Shown here one piece after another: positions 63,044 to 64,000 of a DNA stretch of 64,000 nt; the first letter of the stretch is position 1; every line of letters starts with the position of its first letter. A model generated the notes under the pieces. That model saw only the letters and a program-made list of their open reading frames with translations, searched no databases and had not been told where the DNA came from. Source of the DNA: Astropecten irregularis (lineage: Eukaryota > Echinodermata > Asteroidea > Paxillosida > Astropectinidae); assembly GCA_963971285.1 (NCBI GenBank), contig OZ020244.1, forward strand, positions 33,418,001 through 33,482,000, read 5' to 3'. The position numbers and the translations under genes were made by a program.

Positions 63044-63365
63044 TATCCAAAGCGTGATGACGTAACAGTCGCGTGAAGTCCGTATAATCCTCAGTTTGTT
63101 GTTGGAACCCACGCAGCACAGACCGTCTCTGTCCACGCTCCCGAAGCTGTATCAGCCACACCACCGCCGATGTCTTGACGTCGCCACACCAACCCGCTTG
63201 GCCAACTTCTCGATCTCAACCGTCGTGGATGTAGCAGAGCTACGCCGAACTTCCTCTCCGGCCTACCAGCTCAGAAGAACCGGAAGGATGGTTCTCGATC
63301 ACGCTGTCTACAGAGAGAGGCTTAACCAGCGAAATTCGACAGAATTTATGAGGATCAAATAAATA
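63044..63365 (+). other. Unique right flank, possible element remnant
   Basis: Non-repeat sequence of higher G+C than the rest. An 88-codon frame (63,096-63,362, no ATG at its start) is rich in Arg, Ser and Thr and ends just before the hairpin series. Arg-rich tails of this kind occur at the C-terminus of LTR-retrotransposon polyproteins, and the TATA-bearing segment downstream would fit an LTR, but I see no protease, reverse transcriptase or integrase motif, so this is only a suggestion. Confidence 0.2.
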
Positions 63366-63756
63366 GCATGGCGACGGACCGCCATGCAGGTTAAAAATAT
63401 ATAAATATATAAATAAAAAATAGCATAACAACGGACCGTTATGCAGTAAAAGGTAGAAAAACAGAGCAGATAGCGTAACGATGGACTGTTATGCAGTGTG
63501 AAATATGAGAGCAAATAACATAACGACGGGCTGTTATGCAGTAAAAAGGAAAATGAGATCATAAGCATAACGACGGACTGTTATGCAGAAAAAAGAGAGA
63601 GAAAAAATTAAGAGCAAACAGTATATCGTTAGACTGTAGTATACGCAACAAAACAATAACCAAAAAAACAAAAACAAAAAAAAAAACCCACAAAACAAAA
63701 CACAGCGAGATAGGGAAAGAGAGAAAGCAAATACTCATAACCAGGGACTGTTATGT
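63366..63756 (+). repeat. Series of seven related hairpins at about 50-bp spacing
   Basis: Five clear 22-nt copies start at 63,366, 63,423, 63,473, 63,518 and 63,565, with degenerate ones near 63,621 and at 63,735. Each has 7-bp arms (GCATAAC with GTTATGC in the typical copy) around an 8-nt loop close to GACGGACT. The first copy has GCATGGC with GCCATGC, so two base pairs changed on both sides while pairing was kept. The third has a G-T wobble. Purine-rich A/G spacers separate them. Confidence 0.8.
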
Positions 63757-63900
63757 AGTAAATTAATGGAATTGAGGGCTAATACCGACATCTATGTTCT
63801 GTGGAGAGGGATATACACGTAGGCCCAAATGGTCATGTTTACCGCGGGCCGATCGATGCAGAGGAAAACTTAAAAAACAAACCAAACACCCACTCTCTCA
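63757..63900. other. Spacer between hairpin series and promoter
   Basis: Mostly A-rich sequence with no reading frame or repeat that I can support. A purine-rich and A/C-rich low-complexity stretch (63,650-63,730) lies within the preceding series. Confidence 0.5.
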
Positions 63901-63911
63901 CCTAAAATAGC

Positions 63912-63919
63912 TATAAAAG
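63912..63919 (+). promoter_or_regulatory. TATA box TATAAAAG
   Basis: A strong animal-type TATA box in ctataaaaggg. A Pol II start would be expected about 30 nt downstream, near 63,942, with the transcript running out of the window. Together with the polyprotein-tail-like frame and hairpins upstream it could be the promoter of an LTR; a cellular gene promoter is equally possible. Confidence 0.45.
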
Positions 63920-64000
63920 GGACAACTGCCAATACGTGTTACTGAATATAAAGCATAAGGGGACCTTCTGTTCCAGCATTCTCAGACGACATCGGTTACG

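Noticed and set aside
63240-63568. Minus-strand frames over the hairpin series with repeated peptide blocks
   Set aside because: The repeated peptide pattern is a direct consequence of the repeated hairpin DNA and A/G-rich spacers.

Overview
This window is almost entirely one tandem array. A unit of about 1,150 bp is repeated head to tail from position 1 to 35,671 (31 full units, U1-U31), is interrupted by about 2.5 kb of unrelated sequence (35,683-38,151), resumes in the same register and orientation from 38,152 (U32-U52) and breaks off inside U53 at 63,043. The array probably continues to the left of the window. The last 957 bases are a different flank with a series of small hairpins and a TATA-type promoter.

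The DNA looks nuclear and eukaryotic, most likely animal: there are no prokaryotic-style genes, and there are GT-AG splice-type signals, TATA, GC-box and octamer-type motifs and a long homogenised satellite. I cannot name the species. I see no rRNA, tRNA, snRNA, histone or other recognisable gene in the unit, and I do not recognise the unit as a described satellite.

Positions inside a unit are given as 'phase', with phase 1 being the first base of ttcgtatgac; in U1 phase equals coordinate. In order, a unit holds: a palindrome-dense module (25-86), an A-run and TATATA stretch (117-147), a G-quadruplex/GC-box block whose G-run varies from 6 to 13 (153-175), short palindromes (253-342), an octamer motif (346-353), a 35-bp imperfect inverted repeat (589-623 with 708-742), and a set of plus-strand splice-type signals that outline a 97-nt exon, a 95-nt intron and a 122-nt exon (804-1117). 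The longest open frames (122, 83, 73 and 66 codons) are broken or changed freely between units, so I annotate none as a gene. The one frame with a higher share of silent differences is a hypothetical spliced plus-strand frame.

Sequence differences between units record recent unequal exchange: a near-identical 4,604-bp four-unit duplication near the left end, a 5,751-bp-offset repeat in the middle and a 2,298-bp-offset repeat on the right, with mosaic units at the joins. Units next to the right edge carry the most private substitutions. The 2.5-kb interruption contains a perfect 19-bp hairpin, a 15-bp motif present three times, a cluster of octamer, CCGAA and CRE-type sites and two CTCF-like matches, but no convincing gene.
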